A stretch of DNA of 64,000 bases from Ruminococcus sp. (GCA_017411835.1 JAFQPG010000013.1:62001-126000), one strand, 5' to 3'. Shown: positions 1 to 10,173, numbered from the stretch's first letter. Notes: generated by a model not told the origin, from the letters alone. Numbers and translations: made by a program.

Positions 1-207
1 AAAACTACTTTGCAGGAAATTATTCAGAAAAATCCCGGCGAAAAGCTCGAGTATATTCTCGTATCTTCTACCGGACCTGACCACGATAAGCATTTCAAGG
101 TTGAGGTTCATCTCAATAGTAATGTAATTGGCCGAGGTGGCGGAAGAAGTAAGAAGGAAGCTGAACAACAAGCTGCAAGGGAAGCGTTGGAGTTGATGGG
201 CTATTAA
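1..207 (+). CDS. rnc: Ribonuclease III, C-terminal fragment (5' end outside window)
   Basis: The reading frame is open from base 1 and ends at TAA 205-207, so only the last 68 residues are visible. They form a double-stranded RNA-binding domain: the spaced pattern GPDHDKHF followed by a VEV strand, then the basic GRSKKEAEQQAA helix that closes the fold. This is the normal C terminus of RNase III, which cuts double-stranded RNA in rRNA maturation. The nuclease domain lies to the left of the window. The identification rests on this domain plus the order rnc - radical SAM gene - smc - ftsY, which is common in Bacillota. The stop codon overlaps the probable start of the next gene. Confidence 0.85.
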   Translation, partial: KTTLQEIIQKNPGEKLEYILVSSTGPDHDKHFKVEVHLNSNVIGRGGGRSKKEAEQQAAREALELMGY

Positions 208-1195
208 ACATTCTAATGTTGCTATTTTTGTTCCGCACAACGGTTGTCCGCATCAATGCAGCTTTTGCAATCAGAAAAGTATAGTTGGACAAGCGTATCA
301 ACCTACCGCTCAAGATGTTAAAAACACATTGGAGATTGCAAATAATTCTTTAAAAGAAAATAGTGTTAACGCTGAGATTGCATTTTTTGGCGGGAGCTTT
401 ACAGCTATTGACCGCTCTTATATGCTTGAGCTTTTAGAAGCGACAGTTCCTTATATTGATAAATTCAAGGGCATCAGAATTTCGACAAGACCTGACTGTA
501 TTGATGAAGAAATTCTTATTTTACTAAAAAAATATAAGGTCACTTCTATCGAGCTTGGTGCTCAGTCAATGGACGACGATGTGCTTTGCGCAAATAATAG
601 AGGGCACAGCTCTAAAGATGTATATACTGCATCCAAGTTGATTAAATCATACGGCTTTTCCTTAGGCCTGCAAATGATGACAGGTCTTTATAAAAGCAGT
701 TTTGATAAGGATATTGCTACTGCTGAAAAGTTTATTGAAATTAAGCCCGATACTGTCAGAATTTATCCAACCATTGTTATGAAAAATACAGCCCTCGAAA
801 GATATTTATATCTGGGTGAGTATGATGTAATGGATATCGATTTGGCAGTAGAGTTGTGTGCACAGCTTTTAAAAATGTTTTATGAAAATAATATTTCAGT
901 TATAAGACTTGGTTTACATCATAGTGAAAGCTTAGACAAAGACCGCGTTGCAGGTCCGTATCACCCTGCATTTAAAGAGCTTTGTGAAAGCAAAATTTTG
1001 TTTGATAAATTAATCAAACTGTTAAATTTAAGCAATTTGAAAAATGAATATGCAGTAAGGGTATCACCAAGCTGTGTTTCTAAATTAGTTGGAAATAATA
1101 AGTCTAACATAAAAAGACTTAATGAGTTAGGATATAATATCAAAATAATTCAGGACAAATCTATTGAAAATATGGAGCTTGTTCTTGATAACTAA
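203..1195 (+). CDS. Elp3-like radical SAM protein, probable ATT start
   Basis: About 330 residues. The first ordinary start codon (TTG 329) would remove the radical SAM motif, but the frame is open upstream to a stop at 194-196. ATT at 203-205 begins a protein whose second and third residues are Lys-His and whose Cys15, Cys19 and Cys22 form the CxxxCxxC iron-sulfur motif (NGCPHQCSFCNQ). GGAG at 189-192 lies ten bases ahead of the ATT. From memory, clostridial relatives between rnc and smc begin MKH and carry the same Cys motif, so ATT read as Met is the best start. The family resembles the radical SAM half of Elp3, but the substrate is unknown. The gene overlaps the rnc stop and leads into smc, so it is probably in that operon. 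Confidence 0.8.
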   Translation: MKHSNVAIFVPHNGCPHQCSFCNQKSIVGQAYQPTAQDVKNTLEIANNSLKENSVNAEIAFFGGSFTAIDRSYMLELLEATVPYIDKFKGIRISTRPDCIDEEILILLKKYKVTSIELGAQSMDDDVLCANNRGHSSKDVYTASKLIKSYGFSLGLQMMTGLYKSSFDKDIATAEKFIEIKPDTVRIYPTIVMKNTALERYLYLGEYDVMDIDLAVELCAQLLKMFYENNISVIRLGLHHSESLDKDRVAGPYHPAFKELCESKILFDKLIKLLNLSNLKNEYAVRVSPSCVSKLVGNNKSNIKRLNELGYNIKIIQDKSIENMELVLDN

Positions 1196-1206
1196 AGGGG
1201 AAAAAT

Positions 1207-4200
1207 ATGCTCTTAAAATCACTTGAGCTACAGGGCTTCAAGACTTTTCCGGACAAAACAAAATTAACTTTTGACAAGGGTATTACTTCGGTAGTAGGAC
1301 CTAACGGTTCTGGTAAAAGTAATATCAGTGACGCTATACGTTGGGTTTTAGGTGAACAGGCACCTAAATCTCTACGTTGTTCTAAGATGGAGGATGTAGT
1401 TTTTAATGGCACTGACTCGAGAAAGCGTCAAGGCTATGCTGAGGTCACACTCACTATCGACAATAAAGATAGGGTTTTGCCGTTTGATGGCGACGAGGTT
1501 GCTGTTACAAGACGTTATTACCGCAGCGGTGAAAGTGAATATTTGATCAACAAAGCATCTGTCAGACTTAAAGATATCCACGAATTATTTATGGATACTG
1601 GTCTTGGTCGTGACGGCTATTCAATGATAAGTCAAGGTAAAATTGACTCTATTGTTGCGTCTAAAAGCGAAGATAGACGCGAAATTTTTGAAGAAGCTGC
1701 TGGTATTTCCCGTTATAGATACAGAAAAACCGAAGCTGAAAGAAAGCTTATGCATACCGAGGACAACCTCGTTAGATTAAGAGATATAGTTACTGAACTT
1801 GAAGACCGAATTGGTCCGCTTGAAAATCAGGCAAAGAAAGCTCAGACGTTTCTTGAATATGCTTCAGAAAAGCGTGGACTTGAGATTGCTTTATGGCTTG
1901 ACACTTTAGATAAGTCATCGTCTGTTTTAAAAGACCACGAGGATAAAATTACTGTTGCAAAAAATCAGTATGAAGAAGCGGAGCAAAAGCTCTCTGATAT
2001 TGCTCAAGAAACAGAAAATATCTATCTGCAAAACGGTGCTCTCCTATCTAAAACTGAAGAAATCAGACAGAATATCACCAGAAGCGAAGGCGAGATTAGT
2101 TTCCACAAATCTTCTATGTCTGTTGCTGAAAACGATATCTTACATAACAATGAAAATATCGAGCGTATCAAAGGTGAAATTGAAAAAGCTAAAAGCTCTA
2201 CTGTTGATATTCAGCAGGAAATTGAGAGCAAAGAAGCTCAGATTGTTGAACTCAATGGGGAGATTGAGCAGCTCCAGCTTGATTATGATAAAACAGCAGA
2301 TGATTTAAATAATATAAACACTGATTCGAGCAGAAGTAGTGAACAGCTACAGCAAATGACTGCACAGATTGCTTCATTATCCGCTAAATCTGCTGATGCT
2401 CGTGTTACTGATATGACCTGTGCATCTACTGTTTTAGAGCTTGAGTCACGAGTGTCTACACTTAAAGATAGTTGTCTAGCAAAGCTTGAACAACAAAAAG
2501 ATATTGAATCTATGTATGCTGATTTAAAAGAACAGGTAGAAAAGCATACTAAAGAAGTAGACTTTTTAAATAATTCAATTAAAGGGTTAGAAATTAAAAT
2601 CGAATCACGCACTAAAAAGCGTGATGAGCTTAAAACTACTGCTGACAATATGATGCTTGATGCACAGGAAAAAGCACGTAGAGCTAAGCTTTTAGAGGAC
2701 CTTTCTGCTAATTATGAAGGTTTTTATAATAGCGTAAAGGTTATTATGAAGGAGTCAAAGAAGGGTACAGTATCCGGTATTTGCGGTCCTATTTCTCAGC
2801 TTATAAAGGTTCCTTCGCAGTATAATACTGCTATTGAGGTTGCACTCGGCAGTAAAATGCAAAATATCGTAACTAACACAGACGAAGATGCTAAGCGAGC
2901 TATTAAAACCCTTAAACAGCTTGACGCTGGTAGAGCAACTTTCTTACCGATTACTACAATTAAAGGCAGAAAGCTCGACGAAAAAGGACTTGACGATTGC
3001 TATGGCTACATCGGAGTGGCTGCTGATTTGTGCTCTTGCGATAAAAAATACGATAACATCAAGTCGTCACTTTTAGGCAAAATTGTTATTGTAGAAGACC
3101 TTAACTGTGCCGCTACAATCGCTAAAAAGTACGGCTATAGATTTATGGTCGTTACTCTTGATGGTCAGGTGATTAATGCCGGCGGTTCATTTACCGGTGG
3201 TTCATTAAATAAAAAATCAGGTTTACTTTCAAGAGAAACTGAAATTGCTTCTCTTAAGAAGAAAGCTGAAGAATTACTTAAAAAAGCAGAAGATGCAAAG
3301 AAAGAATATGTTTTTGCTCAGGAAGCGTTTGCTAAATGCGAGGCAGAGCTCTTGGGTGCTCGCGCTGATTTATCTGTTGCACAGCAAGAACTTATCAGAT
3401 GTCAGACTGAATTTAACGCTTGCGCAAATGAACTGAATAATCTTAAAGCTTCAATTTTAGAGATTGAAACTGAAATTACACAGTCGGTCGAAAAAATTGA
3501 AACTTTAAAGAAAAACCAGATTGAAGCAAAAGCTGTGCTTGAACAGTACAATAAAGAGATTGAAGTAATTGATGCTCAGATTAACTCTTTGTCAGGCGAC
3601 AAAGAGCTTTTATCGCAGAAGAGAGAAGAGTTATCTGCATTATTGCAGGATATCAGATTGCAGATTGTTACAAAGCAAAAGGATATTGAGACTCTAAAAA
3701 CAGAGATTGAAATCGCAAAAGCATCAGGTAGCAATCAGGATGCTCGCGTTGATGAACTTAATGCTGAAATCGATGTTATTGTTTCAAGCAACGAAAGACT
3801 CGAGCAAAAGATTGAGGAGATTAAGGCAACTATTAATAACCTTAGACAAAAGGTTGATGATGACAAGGCTTTAATTGAAACATTGAACACTCAGCGAGAT
3901 GAGCTTGAAAAGCGTTCTGTAGAGCTTAGACAGCTTGAACGTGATAAAAACTCTGAGCGTGAGCTAGCATCAAATGAATATTCACGTCTTGAAGAGCGAA
4001 AGATTAATCTTCAAAAACAGTTTGATGATATTATCGCAAAGCTTTGGGATGAGTATGAGCTTACAAGAAGCGAGGCTCAAAAGCAGGCTGTTGAAATTGA
4101 AGACCTGCCTGCTGCTAAATCGCGCCTTGCTGAACTTAAACAAAAAATCAAAGGTCTTGGAAACGTCAATGTATCTGCTATTGAGGAGTATAAAGAAGTA

Positions 4201-4782
4201 TCACAGCGTTATGAGTTTATGAAGGCACAAGTAGATGACGTTGAAAACTCTAAAAAAGAGATTGAACGACTCATAAATGATCTTACTAAACAGATGAAAG
4301 AAGTTTTTGTTGAGTCATTTGCACTTATCAGTAAGAACTTTACAGAAACTTTCAAGGAGCTTTTCGGTGGCGGTACTGCTTCTCTTGAACTGTCCGACCC
4401 TGAAAATATCCTTTCAAGCGGTATTGACATTATTGTTCATCCACCTGGAAAGATTGTTGTGCACCTTGAAGCATTATCAGGCGGTGAAAAAGCGCTTGTT
4501 GCTATTGCACTTTATTTTGCTATCTTAAAAGTCAGACCTGCACCGTTCTGTGTAATGGACGAGATTGAAGCGGCTCTTGACGAGGTTAACGTAGACAGAT
4601 TTGCTCAGCATTTGAGAAATCTTACTGATAGTACACAGTTTATTCTTATTACACACAGACGTGGTACTATGGAAGAAGCTGACGTGCTTTATGGCGTTAC
4701 GATGCAGGATGAAGGTATTTCAAAGTTGCTTGAATTGCGTACATCTGAGGTTGCTTCAAAGCTTGGTTTAAATGCTAACTGA
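1207..4782 (+). CDS. smc: Chromosome segregation protein SMC
   Basis: 1191 residues, the usual size. Residues 31-39 carry the Walker A motif GPNGSGKSN. A long coiled coil follows to about residue 510, then the hinge at roughly 520-640, a second coiled coil, and the C-terminal ATPase half with the signature LSGGEK (1090-1095) and Walker B around Asp1118-Glu1119. SMC dimers with ScpA/ScpB compact and separate replicated chromosomes; the scp genes are not in this window. It starts at ATG 1207 after AAAGGGG, 11 bases behind the radical SAM gene, and ftsY follows after 16 bases, which is the classic smc-ftsY pairing of Bacillota. Nothing is truncated. Confidence 0.98.
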   Translation: MLLKSLELQGFKTFPDKTKLTFDKGITSVVGPNGSGKSNISDAIRWVLGEQAPKSLRCSKMEDVVFNGTDSRKRQGYAEVTLTIDNKDRVLPFDGDEVAVTRRYYRSGESEYLINKASVRLKDIHELFMDTGLGRDGYSMISQGKIDSIVASKSEDRREIFEEAAGISRYRYRKTEAERKLMHTEDNLVRLRDIVTELEDRIGPLENQAKKAQTFLEYASEKRGLEIALWLDTLDKSSSVLKDHEDKITVAKNQYEEAEQKLSDIAQETENIYLQNGALLSKTEEIRQNITRSEGEISFHKSSMSVAENDILHNNENIERIKGEIEKAKSSTVDIQQEIESKEAQIVELNGEIEQLQLDYDKTADDLNNINTDSSRSSEQLQQMTAQIASLSAKSADARVTDMTCASTVLELESRVSTLKDSCLAKLEQQKDIESMYADLKEQVEKHTKEVDFLNNSIKGLEIKIESRTKKRDELKTTADNMMLDAQEKARRAKLLEDLSANYEGFYNSVKVIMKESKKGTVSGICGPISQLIKVPSQYNTAIEVALGSKMQNIVTNTDEDAKRAIKTLKQLDAGRATFLPITTIKGRKLDEKGLDDCYGYIGVAADLCSCDKKYDNIKSSLLGKIVIVEDLNCAATIAKKYGYRFMVVTLDGQVINAGGSFTGGSLNKKSGLLSRETEIASLKKKAEELLKKAEDAKKEYVFAQEAFAKCEAELLGARADLSVAQQELIRCQTEFNACANELNNLKASILEIETEITQSVEKIETLKKNQIEAKAVLEQYNKEIEVIDAQINSLSGDKELLSQKREELSALLQDIRLQIVTKQKDIETLKTEIEIAKASGSNQDARVDELNAEIDVIVSSNERLEQKIEEIKATINNLRQKVDDDKALIETLNTQRDELEKRSVELRQLERDKNSERELASNEYSRLEERKINLQKQFDDIIAKLWDEYELTRSEAQKQAVEIEDLPAAKSRLAELKQKIKGLGNVNVSAIEEYKEVSQRYEFMKAQVDDVENSKKEIERLINDLTKQMKEVFVESFALISKNFTETFKELFGGGTASLELSDPENILSSGIDIIVHPPGKIVVHLEALSGGEKALVAIALYFAILKVRPAPFCVMDEIEAALDEVNVDRFAQHLRNLTDSTQFILITHRRGTMEEADVLYGVTMQDEGISKLLELRTSEVASKLGLNAN

Positions 4783-4798
4783 TTAACAAGGAGAAATT

Positions 4799-5710
4799 AT
4801 GGGCTTATTCAGTAAAATTAAAGAAGGACTAAAAAAAACAAGAGATGGTGTTGTTTCTCAAATCAACTCTATGCTCAAGTCCTTTACAAAAATAGACGAA
4901 GAACTTTTTGAAGAACTTGAAGAGTTACTGGTTATGGCAGATGTCGGTGTTCATACTGCTGAAAATATCTGTAACGAAATAAAAGATAGGGTTAAATCCG
5001 AGGGCGTTACAGACCCACAGCAGATTATGTCAATGCTTGAAAATCTTATTGCTGATATGCTAAGAGAAGGCAATGAAATGGTGCTAAACACAAAACCATC
5101 TATTATTCTCGTTATTGGCGTAAATGGTGTAGGTAAAACTACAACCATAGGTAAGCTTGCAAACCACTATGTATCATCAGGTAAAAAAGTTACACTTGCT
5201 GCTGCTGATACGTTTCGAGCTGCTGCGATTGAACAGCTTCAGGTATGGGCGGACCGTAGCAAGGCTGATATTGTTAAGCAAAATGAGGGTTCTGACCCGG
5301 CGGCAGTTGTTTTTGATGCTATTTCTAGCGCAAAAGCAAAGGGTAGTGACATTATTATCTGTGATACAGCCGGTAGATTGCATAATAAAAAGCATCTTAT
5401 GGACGAGCTTGCAAAAATCAGAAGAGTTATTGACAGGGAGTTGCCTGATGCTGATAAAGAATTTTTACTCGTGCTTGATGCAACTACAGGTCAAAATGCA
5501 GTTAATCAGGCGCAGGAGTTTTCGAAAGCTACAGGCATTTCGGGCATTGTTCTTACTAAGCTTGATGGTACGGCAAGAGGTGGCGTAGTGATCGCTATTA
5601 AAGAAGGTCTGAAAATTCCTGTAAAATTCATCGGTGTAGGTGAGCAAATTGACGATTTGCAACCATTTGATGCTGATGATTTTACTAAAGCTTTGTTTGC
5701 AAAGGATTAA
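4799..5710 (+). CDS. ftsY: Signal recognition particle receptor FtsY
   Basis: 303 residues, the compact Gram-positive form without the long acidic N-terminal extension of E. coli FtsY. A helical N domain covers about residues 1-90 and the GTPase NG domain follows: G1 GVNGVGKT at 107-114, then the family motifs DTFRAAA, DTAGR and TKLDGTARGG. It docks ribosome-SRP complexes at the membrane for delivery to the Sec translocon. The start ATG 4799 has AAGGAGA just upstream. It lies 16 bases after smc and 4 bases before rdgB, so all three are likely on one transcript. Confidence 0.97.
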   Translation: MGLFSKIKEGLKKTRDGVVSQINSMLKSFTKIDEELFEELEELLVMADVGVHTAENICNEIKDRVKSEGVTDPQQIMSMLENLIADMLREGNEMVLNTKPSIILVIGVNGVGKTTTIGKLANHYVSSGKKVTLAAADTFRAAAIEQLQVWADRSKADIVKQNEGSDPAAVVFDAISSAKAKGSDIIICDTAGRLHNKKHLMDELAKIRRVIDRELPDADKEFLLVLDATTGQNAVNQAQEFSKATGISGIVLTKLDGTARGGVVIAIKEGLKIPVKFIGVGEQIDDLQPFDADDFTKALFAKD

Positions 5711-5714
5711 AATA

Positions 5715-6317
5715 ATGAAGTTTTTGATTGCTACTAATAATAAAAAGAAGCTTGACGAGCTCAACAGAATTTTAGCTCCACTTGGGGTAGATGCCGTTAC
5801 CGCTAAGGAAGTCGGTGTCGATTTAAGCTCTGTTGAGGAAAACGGCTCAACTTTCTCTGAAAACGCATACATCAAAGCAAAAGCGGCTTTTGATATGGTT
5901 GAAGGAAAATATTGCGTTGTAGCTGATGATTCAGGTCTTTGTGTTGATGCGCTTGATGGTAGACCCGGTGTGTACTCTGCACGCTATGGCGGAGAAAACG
6001 CTACTGATAAAGATAAAATTAACAAGCTTTTATCTGAGCTTGATGGTGTACCAACTGAAGAAAGAGGAGCTAACTTCACTTGCTCTATATGTGCTATAAT
6101 GAGTAGTGGTGATGTAATTACATCACAGGGAATCTGCTATGGTGAGATTGCTACATCTCCTGTTGGAGATTGCGGTTTCGGTTATGATCCTATTTTTATG
6201 GTTAAAAACAAGTCATTTGCACAGCTTTCAAATGATGAAAAAGATAAATTAAGTCATAGAGGAAAAGCTTTAAGACAATTTAAAGATAAATTAGTTAAGT
6301 TTATGGAGGATAAATAA
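5715..6317 (+). CDS. rdgB: RdgB/HAM1 non-canonical purine NTP pyrophosphatase
   Basis: 200 residues from ATG 5715, the usual length. The N-terminal TNNKKKLDEL signature, the central DDSGLCVDAL motif with GVYSARYGG, and the C-terminal SHRGKAL motif are all present. The enzyme hydrolyses ITP, dITP and XTP to the monophosphates, cleaning the nucleotide pool. An upstream in-frame TTG at 5640 lies inside ftsY and is unlikely. The stop TAA overlaps the ATG of yhbY by one base (TAATG), suggesting translational coupling. Confidence 0.96.
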   Translation: MKFLIATNNKKKLDELNRILAPLGVDAVTAKEVGVDLSSVEENGSTFSENAYIKAKAAFDMVEGKYCVVADDSGLCVDALDGRPGVYSARYGGENATDKDKINKLLSELDGVPTEERGANFTCSICAIMSSGDVITSQGICYGEIATSPVGDCGFGYDPIFMVKNKSFAQLSNDEKDKLSHRGKALRQFKDKLVKFMEDK

Positions 6318-6619
6318 TGCTTACAAGTAAACAGCGTGCTTATTTAAGATCCCTTGCAAATTCTATTGATACTGTTGTAATGGTTGGAAAAGGCGGTTTA
6401 TCTGAACAGATTTTTAAAACTGCTGACGAAGCAATTACAGCACGCGAGCTTATTAAAGGTAAGGTTCTTGAATCGTGCGAGCTTTCTGTAAGGGAGGTTG
6501 CTGATTCAATAGCTGAACAAATTAACGCCGATGTTGTTCAGGTTATCGGTACTAAATTTGTGCTTTACCGCAAAAACGATGATGAACCTGTAATCGTATT
6601 GCCAAAGGTTAAAAAATAA
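6317..6619 (+). CDS. yhbY: YhbY/YqeI family RNA-binding protein (CRM domain)
   Basis: 100 residues forming a single CRM domain. Visible marks are the start LTSKQRAYLRSLA, the glycine-rich loop MVGKGGLSE (the GxxG-type RNA-binding turn) and the hydrophobic C-terminal strand QVIGTKFVLYR. Family members bind pre-50S ribosomal particles. It overlaps rdgB by one base. In Bacillus the corresponding gene is followed by nadD then yqeK; here the next gene is yqeK directly, with no nadD. Confidence 0.93.
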   Translation: MLTSKQRAYLRSLANSIDTVVMVGKGGLSEQIFKTADEAITARELIKGKVLESCELSVREVADSIAEQINADVVQVIGTKFVLYRKNDDEPVIVLPKVKK

Positions 6620-6682
6620 TAGCATTCTTTAAAGTTTTAAATTAGCCGTATCTACATTTTTATTAATATTAAAGGTGATATT

Positions 6683-7246
6683 ATGACTATTGAAGAGTAT
6701 AAAGGTATTATAAGACCGCTTATGGGCGATAAGAGGTATATTCACAGCGTTAATGTTTCTATTGAGGCTGCACGACTTGCTAAAAAATATGGTGCTGACG
6801 AAGAAAAAGCGGCAGTTGCCGGTATTTTGCACGACATTACAAAGGAAATTGATTTTGAAAAGCAGTTGCAAATTATCAGTAGTGGTGATATAATTCTCAC
6901 CGATGTCGAAAAAAGCACAAACAAACTTTGGCACGCTATATCAGGCTCAGTATATATTCAAAAAGAACTCAATATAACTGATGCTGATATAATTAACGCG
7001 GTCAGATACCATACTACCGGTAGGGCTAATATGTCGCTACTTGAAAAGATTATCTTCTTGGCTGATTTTACAAGTGCTGAACGCGATTACCCTGATGTAG
7101 ATGTCATAAGACAAAAGGCTGAAATATCGCTTGAAGAGGGTATGTTTTACGGCATACAGTTTACATTAAGCAGGCTTTTACAGCGTCAGGGACTACTTAG
7201 CATTGATGCGATAAACGCTTATAATGAAATTTTATTAAACAGGTGA
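6683..7246 (+). CDS. yqeK: YqeK-type HD-domain hydrolase
   Basis: 187 residues. The HD-domain metal ligands are visible: His21 (RYIHSVNV), the His50-Asp51 pair (ILHDITKE), and later HAISGSVYIQKE and Asp residues around DFTSAERDYP. YqeK proteins are symmetrical Ap4A hydrolases that split diadenosine tetraphosphate into two ADP. ATG 6683 follows AAGGTGAT. Its stop TGA (7244-7246) sits inside the ribosome binding site of rsfS, a sign of coupling. The yqeK-rsfS-leuS order fits the usual Bacillota neighbourhood. Confidence 0.93.
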   Translation: MTIEEYKGIIRPLMGDKRYIHSVNVSIEAARLAKKYGADEEKAAVAGILHDITKEIDFEKQLQIISSGDIILTDVEKSTNKLWHAISGSVYIQKELNITDADIINAVRYHTTGRANMSLLEKIIFLADFTSAERDYPDVDVIRQKAEISLEEGMFYGIQFTLSRLLQRQGLLSIDAINAYNEILLNR

Positions 7247-7251
7247 AATAT

Positions 7252-7605
7252 ATGACAACATTAGAACAAGCAAAAGAAACTGCAAAAATTTTATCCGAGA
7301 AAAAGGGTTTAGATATTAAAGTAATCGGCATTTCAGATGTTTCTGTTATTGCTGATTATATGGTTATTGCGACCGGTAACAGTTCAACTCACGTTAAAGC
7401 TTTAGCTGATGAGGTTGAAGAACAGCTTGATGAGATGGGTGTTTCCGTCAGCCATATTGAGGGATATAGATCTAATTCATGGATTTTATTAGATTACATT
7501 GATATTATTGTTCACGTTTTTTCTAACGAAGCTAGAGAATATTATGACCTTGAGCGTTTGTGGGAAGACGGAACTGTTATAGATATTTCTGATATTATTG
7601 ATTAA
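7252..7605 (+). CDS. rsfS: Ribosomal silencing factor RsfS
   Basis: 117 residues from ATG 7252. AGGTGA at 7241-7246 gives good spacing to this ATG; an in-frame GTG at 7243 lies inside that site and is not used here. The family motifs are visible: VSVIADYMVIATGNS, SHIEGYRSNSWILLDY and VHVFSNEAREYYDLERLW with a trailing D. RsfS binds ribosomal protein uL14 and blocks joining of the 30S and 50S subunits under nutrient limitation. It lies between yqeK and leuS, with 31 bases to leuS. Confidence 0.96.
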   Translation: MTTLEQAKETAKILSEKKGLDIKVIGISDVSVIADYMVIATGNSSTHVKALADEVEEQLDEMGVSVSHIEGYRSNSWILLDYIDIIVHVFSNEAREYYDLERLWEDGTVIDISDIID

Positions 7606-7636
7606 TTTGTAGTACACAACCTTAGGAGGGTTTTCA

Positions 7637-10048
7637 TTGAGATACGAACATAAAAAAGTAGAACCAAAATGGCAAAAGATTTGGGAAGAAAAGGGCGTAT
7701 TCCACGCTGAGGAAAATTCTGATAAAGAAAAATTCTTTGGTCTTATCGAGTTTCCTTATCCATCTGGACAGGGACTTCACGTAGGTCATCCACGTCCGTA
7801 CACAGCTCTGGATACTGTTTGCAGAAAGCGTAGATTACAGGGCTACAACGTTCTTTATCCAATTGGTTGGGATGCGTTTGGCTTGCCTACAGAAAACTAT
7901 GCTATTAAAAACCATATTCACCCGGAGATTGTAACTAAAAACAATATCGCTAGATTTAAAAAGCAGATTCAGTCTTTAGGTATTTCTTTTGATTGGAGCA
8001 GGGAAGTAGACACAACTGACCCTGACTACTATAAATGGACACAGTGGATTTTCTTACAGCTATTCAAAAAAGGCCTTGCATATAAAAAAGAGATGGCTGT
8101 TAACTGGTGTACTTCTTGTAAGTGCGTACTTGCCAATGAAGAGGTTGTTAACGGCGTTTGCGAGAGATGCCAAAGTGAAGTAGTAAGAAAAGTTAAATCT
8201 CAGTGGATGCTTAAAATCACCGAATATGCTGACAGATTAATCGACGACCTTGATTTAGTTGATTTCCCTGAGCGTGTTAAGCTTCAGCAGAAAAACTGGA
8301 TCGGTAGATCATACGGTGCTGAGGTTGAGTTTGATACTACTGCAGGTGATAAGCTCAAAATTTATACAACAAGAGCGGACACACTTTACGGTGCTACATA
8401 TATGGTTATTTCACCGGAGCATCCTGTTATTGAAAAATGGGCTGACCGTATTGCTAATATTGACGAGGTTAGAAAATATCAGGCTGACGCTTCTAAAAAA
8501 TCTGACTTTGAGCGTACTGAACTTGCGAAAGACAAGACAGGTGTTAGACTTGATGGCGTTATGGCTATTAACCCTGTTAATGATACTCAGATTCCTATCT
8601 TCATTTCTGACTATGTACTTATTTCTTATGGTACAGGTGCAATTATGGCGGTTCCTGCGCACGATACTCGTGACTGGGAGTTTGCTAAGAAGTTTGACCT
8701 TCCTATCATTGAAGTAGTAAAAGGCGGTAATGTAGAAGAGGAAGCATTTACTGATTGTGCAACAGGTATTATGGTTAATTCCGGTATGCTTGACGGTTTA
8801 TCTGTTGAAGATGCTAAGGTTAAGATTATTGACTGGCTCACAGAAAACGGCAGAGGTGTTAAGAAAACTAACTACAAGCTTAGAGACTGGGTGTTCTCAC
8901 GTCAGAGATATTGGGGCGAGCCTATCCCGATTGTTAAGTGTGAGGATTGTGGCTACGTTGCTATTGACGAATCTGAACTTCCGCTTAAGCTTCCTATGGT
9001 TGAGTCTTACGAGCCTACTGATACAGGTGAGTCACCACTTGCAAATATTACAGAATGGGTTGAAACAACCTGTCCTAAGTGCGGTAAAAAAGCTTACAGA
9101 GAAACCGATACCATGCCACAGTGGGCAGGCTCATCTTGGTATTACTTAAGATATATGGATCCTCATAACAACGATGCTCTTGCATCTAAAGAGGCCCTTT
9201 CTTATTGGAATTGTGTTGACTGGTATAATGGCGGTATGGAGCATACAACTCTTCATCTGCTTTATAGCCGTTTCTGGCATAAATTTTTATATGATATCGG
9301 TGTTGTACCTACTAAAGAGCCATACTCAAAGCGTACTAGCCATGGTATGATTCTCGGTGAAAACGGCGAGAAAATGAGTAAATCAAGAGGTAACGTAGTT
9401 AACCCTGATGAAATCGTTGACGAATACGGTGCTGATACACTTAGAATGTACGAAATGTTTATCGGCGACTTTGAAAAAGCTGCTCCATGGAGTCCGTCAA
9501 GTATCAAGGGCTGTCGTAGATTTATCGAGCGTTACTATAATCTTCAGACCATTGTTACTGACTCAGATGTTATCAGACCTGAACTTGAAAAAGAATTCCA
9601 TAAAACTATCAAGAAGGTTACTGAAGATATAGAAAACATTAAGTTTAATACAGCTATTGCGGCGCTTATGGCACTTATCAATGTTATAACAAATGTTGGC
9701 TCTATTACTAAGAAAGAGCTTGCTGTATTCTCAATTTTGATGAATCCATTTGCTCCTCACGTTACTGAAGAGGTTTGGGAAGTATGCAAATTAGGCGATG
9801 GCATTTTAGCTCAGACTCAGTGGCCTGAGTATGACGAATCGAAGTGCGTTGACGATACTGTTGAAATTGTTGTTCAGGTTAATGGCAAGATTAAAGCAAA
9901 GCTTATGATTCCGGCTGATGCTCAGCAGGATGAGGCTATAAAGCTTGCAAAAGCTGACCAAAAGGTTATTGAAGCAATTTCTTCAATGAATATTGTCAAG
10001 GAAATATACGTCAAAGGTAAGCTTGTCAATATTGTTGTTAAGCCTTAA
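7637..10048 (+). CDS. leuS: Leucyl-tRNA synthetase
   Basis: 803 residues, full length for the bacterial form. The class I signature HVGH (48-51) in [17 protein letters not shown], the CP1 editing domain in the middle, a zinc-binding insert (CTSCKC, CERC), and KMSKS (579-583) are all present. It charges tRNA-Leu and edits misacylated products. The start is TTG 7637, well placed behind AGGAGGG (7624-7630); no ATG in frame fits the N terminus. The gap from rsfS is only 31 bases, so there is no T-box; control probably comes from the upstream promoter. A strong promoter for rpsU follows. Confidence 0.98.
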   Translation: MRYEHKKVEPKWQKIWEEKGVFHAEENSDKEKFFGLIEFPYPSGQGLHVGHPRPYTALDTVCRKRRLQGYNVLYPIGWDAFGLPTENYAIKNHIHPEIVTKNNIARFKKQIQSLGISFDWSREVDTTDPDYYKWTQWIFLQLFKKGLAYKKEMAVNWCTSCKCVLANEEVVNGVCERCQSEVVRKVKSQWMLKITEYADRLIDDLDLVDFPERVKLQQKNWIGRSYGAEVEFDTTAGDKLKIYTTRADTLYGATYMVISPEHPVIEKWADRIANIDEVRKYQADASKKSDFERTELAKDKTGVRLDGVMAINPVNDTQIPIFISDYVLISYGTGAIMAVPAHDTRDWEFAKKFDLPIIEVVKGGNVEEEAFTDCATGIMVNSGMLDGLSVEDAKVKIIDWLTENGRGVKKTNYKLRDWVFSRQRYWGEPIPIVKCEDCGYVAIDESELPLKLPMVESYEPTDTGESPLANITEWVETTCPKCGKKAYRETDTMPQWAGSSWYYLRYMDPHNNDALASKEALSYWNCVDWYNGGMEHTTLHLLYSRFWHKFLYDIGVVPTKEPYSKRTSHGMILGENGEKMSKSRGNVVNPDEIVDEYGADTLRMYEMFIGDFEKAAPWSPSSIKGCRRFIERYYNLQTIVTDSDVIRPELEKEFHKTIKKVTEDIENIKFNTAIAALMALINVITNVGSITKKELAVFSILMNPFAPHVTEEVWEVCKLGDGILAQTQWPEYDESKCVDDTVEIVVQVNGKIKAKLMIPADAQQDEAIKLAKADQKVIEAISSMNIVKEIYVKGKLVNIVVKP

Positions 10049-10090
10049 TGCACATTTTTGTCAAATTTCTACTTTATTTTTAGAACACAC

Positions 10091-10119
10091 TTGACACTTT
10101 TTACACATTATTGTATAAT
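10091..10119 (+). promoter_or_regulatory. Sigma-A promoter of rpsU
   Basis: TTGACA at 10091-10096 and TATAAT at 10114-10119, spaced by 17 bases, match the housekeeping consensus at every position. The expected transcript starts near 10126, giving a leader of about 48 bases before rpsU. That leader holds CCATGCCTTATGG, which can fold, and a CCC at 10142-10144 able to pair with GGG in the ribosome binding region; control through it is only a possibility. Confidence 0.85.
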
Positions 10120-10173
10120 TGACAAAGCATTATGCGAATTACCCATGCCTTATGGCGGACGGGAGGGAAATAA

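Noticed and set aside
7606..7636. T-box leader before leuS
   Set aside because: The gap is only 31 bases and contains just the binding site. The same applies to ileS with 23 bases.
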